Below are positions 60,816 through 64,000 of a stretch of 64,000 nucleotides of DNA, in pieces; within the stretch, counting starts at the first letter, position 1; each line of letters begins with the position of its first letter. This DNA is from Acanthacorydalis orientalis (taxonomy: Eukaryota > Arthropoda > Insecta > Megaloptera > Corydalidae): positions 1,638,501 through 1,702,500 of the forward strand of contig CM068313.1 of assembly GCA_034766995.1 (NCBI GenBank). The letters are read 5' to 3'. A program made the translations under genes and the position numbers. The notes beneath the pieces were generated by a model. It was not told the origin of the DNA. It searched no databases and was given only the letters and a program-made list of their open reading frames with translations.

Positions 60816-63150
60816 TATTACACGATTCCGTATAACCTCTTAAGACAAATTCAGGACTCGACAAGTTTCTGTCGACCGATAATAGTCTGCATACGTAATT
60901 TTTCTTATTAATTATGTAACTTATAATTTTATATTTAAATAGCTCTTAAATAAATTCAATACTCCGATTCCTTATAGACACAATTGACAACAGTCAATGG
61001 AGAACATAACCGCACTTTTTTTCTGTACGATTTTGTTTATTTTTAATACGAAAGTACAGAAATCTAACTTTATGACAGGCCGTTCTATTTATTTTAAAAT
61101 TGCATCAGGATGAAGACTTAATACTTTAACATCATTAAATGTTAAAAACTGTTACATCGATAAGTTCCGATTGAAGTCAAGATTTGACTGTCACAAAAAA
61201 TTCTTTTACTTTGTATTAAAATATGTTTTGAATTTTATGAAAAGTTTCATATATGACCGATCTATGTTCAAAAAAAAGTTTTTAATTGGGAACCAGAAAA
61301 AGATAAATATGTTTAGAATACAAAGTATCTTATTCAGATCAGAACCAAGTTATAATACAAATAGTGATTACTAGATGACAGTAAAGTTCTGTTTAAAAAT
61401 GCCAGGTTTTAAAATATAAAAAAGGGAATTATAATAATTTCAATTATTAAAAGTCGACGAATAGCTTTGTATCCTAGTATCATTACTTAATAATATTTTG
61501 TTTATTACATTGTAGTACTATCCTTTAAACTAAAATTATCATTCAGTGCGAGTCTGTGTTCATGAAACTAGTAGCACCGACCGCTGATCGATGTGTCATG
61601 AGTTCATATCCGACTTCATATCGTTTTATTATAGAAAACAGCTGTTTGGAACGAATGTTAATAATATCGGATTTTGACAGTATTACAAGAATAATTCAAA
61701 TTGTCTTATAAAGAATTCTGTTACACTTCAACATCATTTAAATATACTTTTCGACTTTTTATTCGGGACGATTATAAAGTTTATACAATACAGTTCTGAA
61801 ATTGTGACGAATTCCACTTCCATGAATTAATTCTTTTGCACCATACAAACCATAAAAATATTTTCTGATCAAAAATATTCGATAAATCATTATTGATTGT
61901 TGCTTATTATTATTTCGATGGTGATTCCATTATCCTTAGAATCAATGAGACATTTTAGATGATTAAAATTAATACGTAACTACAAGAATAATTGAAGTAA
62001 AAATGGCTTCAAAATAAGTAAAAAAATGAAATCTGCGCTAGGCAACTTCTATTAATTGAAGTCGTATTGAGATTATGGGATTAATAAATGGAGCATAAAC
62101 TAATTACTATTTAAATATTTGTAGAATATAAAGAAAAGCAAAGAAAAAGTTGAATGAGAAGTGGAAACGTAACTAGAAAAAATCGAAGCTAAGAATATGT
62201 AAAATAATGCTCATGGTCAGCTTAGATTATGTAGATAGCTCTTACAGAAACGAAATCCGCCGTTTCCCAGATTATCAGGACACTGAGGACTGCGATGTGG
62301 GAAATACTTAGTTGATGCACAATCTACCATGTTTAAACGAAGTCGAGAAGCCATTGGATGTAGACATCAAATTATAGAAAAATCTACAGGTTTTTCTGTA
62401 CCTTGGCTGTAGAATTTTCTGTACCTTAGCGTTCTGAGGATGATTGCACAGTTATAGAAATCTGTTAAAGCAATAATAAAACACAACAAAATGATAATTT
62501 ATTGAACATTTTTGTTCAGATACTTTTTCTGATTTATTGGACTAAAAAAGAATTCATGGAAAAAGAGTCAAGGCTCGAAAAGACATATCGGCAGCATTAA
62601 AATTTTTGTAACAAATAAATGTCGAAACGATTAGAAGTTGTAATTAAAAATAGCAGTGGACACATTTTTTTTTTTTTTTGCAAATTAAAATTAAATAAGG
62701 TAATGCGCAAACAAATTGAAAATATTTAGAAATATTTTTAAAATGAATAGCATGTCAATAAATTTCTAATGAATAATCAAATATTTTTTCGTTCTTATTT
62801 GATCATAAATCATTTAATTATTTGAATTGTTCGCTTAATTATTTTCATCGGTTAAATAATATTAACAATTGAAATGTTTCTGTATTGTTAGAGTTCAAAT
62901 GACTTTCACAAATTTCTCCTGCATTAAAACTTCTTATAATATTTTTATGTATTTTTTGTTTGTATGAGATATACATTCTATATATCATACAAACCAGAAA
63001 AACGGTTGGGATAATAAAAAAAAAGGTTCGACATAACCTCATTCTAAGCATAAGTGCGTGCCGAGACATAAAACATAACCTGAACAAAAAAATAAAGCAA
63101 CAGTATAATAACAACAATACAGTACGCGCATGACTAGAGGTAAAAAACTG
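60816..63150. other. Spacer between divergent TIPRL and the K2P channel gene
   Basis: AT-rich, with no gene recognised. Degenerate copies of the dispersed palindromic repeat lie at about 61785-61930 (tacagttctgaaattgtgac .. tctgatcaaaaatattc) and, inverted, at about 62430-62545 (aatttattgaacatttttgt .. aaaaaagaattcat). The TIPRL promoter should lie just above 60815; no TATA box is evident. Confidence 0.5.
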
Positions 63151-63667
63151 CATTTCAGTTCCGTAGCAGGAGACGGATCTCAACAAACGAGTAGTACTCG
63201 ACGTCGCGACGTCCTGAAGGAACGTTCGACGCGTCATGACTCTCGGACCGTGTCTCGTCGCACGCACGCGTGAAACGATCCATCGTCGGCGCAACAATGT
63301 TGTTATAATCGTTTCGAACGGGACGACTAATTAATTTGTATCGTTTGTTGTGTTGTTTTGTAATAAAAAAAACGCTCAAAAGTGACCGTCGATCGAATAC
63401 GACTGCCACTTCGTGTCGGTGAAGCGGCGTTCGTTTGTTTTTAATAAAGGTTACAGGAATTTTCAACTGTCATTGTTGGACACGATGTGAGGATTATTCT
63501 CGATCTGAACATCGAGACAGATCGATCGGTTGATGCGTCGGGTGGACACGTCTCAGTGCGGTTGATTCGAAATTGGCGCCGTTTTTCCGCGCCCGTTTAT
63601 GTTGTATGAACTAAGTGACGATTTGAAAAACAAAACAGACGTGCGGCCGTGCGGGGGTTATTAAACA
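63151..63667 (+). promoter_or_regulatory. CpG-rich upstream region of the K2P gene
   Basis: Composition changes from AT-rich to CpG-rich at about 63150 and stays so up to the start codon at 63668, as expected for promoter plus 5' UTR. No TATA box was found. Short minus-strand open frames here are composition artefacts. Confidence 0.35.
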
Positions 63668-63832
63668 ATGCGAAATATGGTTTTTGACAGCGGGTCGGAT
63701 ACACAAGCGTTACAAGGGCATGGCGTACGTTTCGGGTTGAAGAGCTGGTGGCAAAAGTTGAACTTGAAGCCGGTGTTGTCGCATATCGGTCTCCTGATGG
63801 CACTGATGATATACACAGTCGCCGGCGGACTG
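63668..63832 (+). CDS. First coding exon of a two-pore-domain (K2P) potassium channel, partial
   Basis: The 55 codons end at a strong donor (GGACTG^gtgagt). After a 30-40 residue cytoplasmic start with FGLKSWWQKLNL comes the first membrane segment LSHIGLLMALMIYTVAGGL. That 'pHvGL..l...Yt..Gal' pattern, with an intron right after G-G-L, is typical of K2P channels in animals, where the next exon would begin with an acidic/Arg stretch and the first pore cap. Downstream exons lie outside the window, so the subtype cannot be named. Only the first segment supports the call. Confidence 0.7.
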
Positions 63833-64000
63833 GTGAGTGTTGATTGTTGCTACTGTCAGAAAGTTTTAATTGGATATGTTGGTTACCGGCGAGTCGTCGA
63901 TTCAGTAGGGACGTTTTGTATGAGACTCGACGAAAATAGTTTCATATGAAACGGTAATATCGCGGGATTCGTTGGTTTCTGTTTTTTTTTTATCAACCAT
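63833..64000. other. Start of K2P intron 1
   Basis: Sequence after the exon donor to the window end. The open frame continues to about 63946 by chance, without channel-like content. Confidence 0.6.

Overview
This is nuclear DNA from an animal, most likely an insect. Coding exons are GC-richer and CpG-rich, and sit in very AT-rich introns and spacers. Splice sites are GT-AG apart from one inferred GC-AG pair. Two introns are only 58-60 nt long. The repeats are hAT, mariner and other Tc1/mariner-like relics plus many (TA)n tracts. No prokaryotic operon, tRNA, rRNA or CRISPR array was seen. A hemipteroid insect is possible, but the sequence alone does not settle this.

Layout. (1) 3.6-15.6 kb, minus strand: an 11-exon tandem coronin (coronin-7/POD-1 type), 1248 aa once joined. 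Its 4.3 kb third intron carries two hAT-type elements. (2) 19.4-24.7 kb, plus strand: a four-exon iduronate-2-sulfatase, 520 aa. Its introns hold a ~295-bp tandem repeat and a transposon relic embedded in a (TA)n tract. (3) 27.7-28.4 kb, plus: OHCU decarboxylase of uric acid breakdown, three exons, 172 aa. It converges on (4) 29.1-29.7 kb, minus: the proteasome maturation factor POMP, 141 aa, whose first coding exon is only the ATG. (5) 29.8-50.0 kb: about 20 kb with no recognisable gene. It contains a 2.8-3.0 kb direct duplication (34.34-37.13 and 37.65-40.64 kb), a ~345-bp satellite-like unit present once, twice and then nine times at three successive places, a dead mariner, further repeats of ~430 and ~212 bp, many (TA)n tracts, and a CpG-rich TATA-containing segment that may start an unidentified transcript. 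(6) 50.05-51.03 kb, plus: TADA1, a SAGA subunit. (7) 51.8-57.3 kb, minus: a six-exon cell-surface protein with a signal peptide, five Ig-like domains and one membrane span, 609 aa, not assigned to a named family. (8) 59.9-60.8 kb, minus: TIPRL, a PP2A-type phosphatase regulator, two exons with a 58-nt intron, 280 aa. (9) From 63.67 kb, plus: the first coding exon of what looks like a two-pore-domain potassium channel, which runs off the window.

The genes are unrelated housekeeping or metabolic functions (actin/Golgi, lysosome, purine breakdown, proteasome, transcription, phosphatase control) plus two membrane proteins. They do not form a pathway. The features most worth a second look are the duplicated and expanding repeat module at 34-44 kb and the Ig protein, whose two outer domains keep only a non-canonical cysteine pair. 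All exon joins were deduced by eye from reading frame and splice consensus; every multi-exon total came out as an intact frame.
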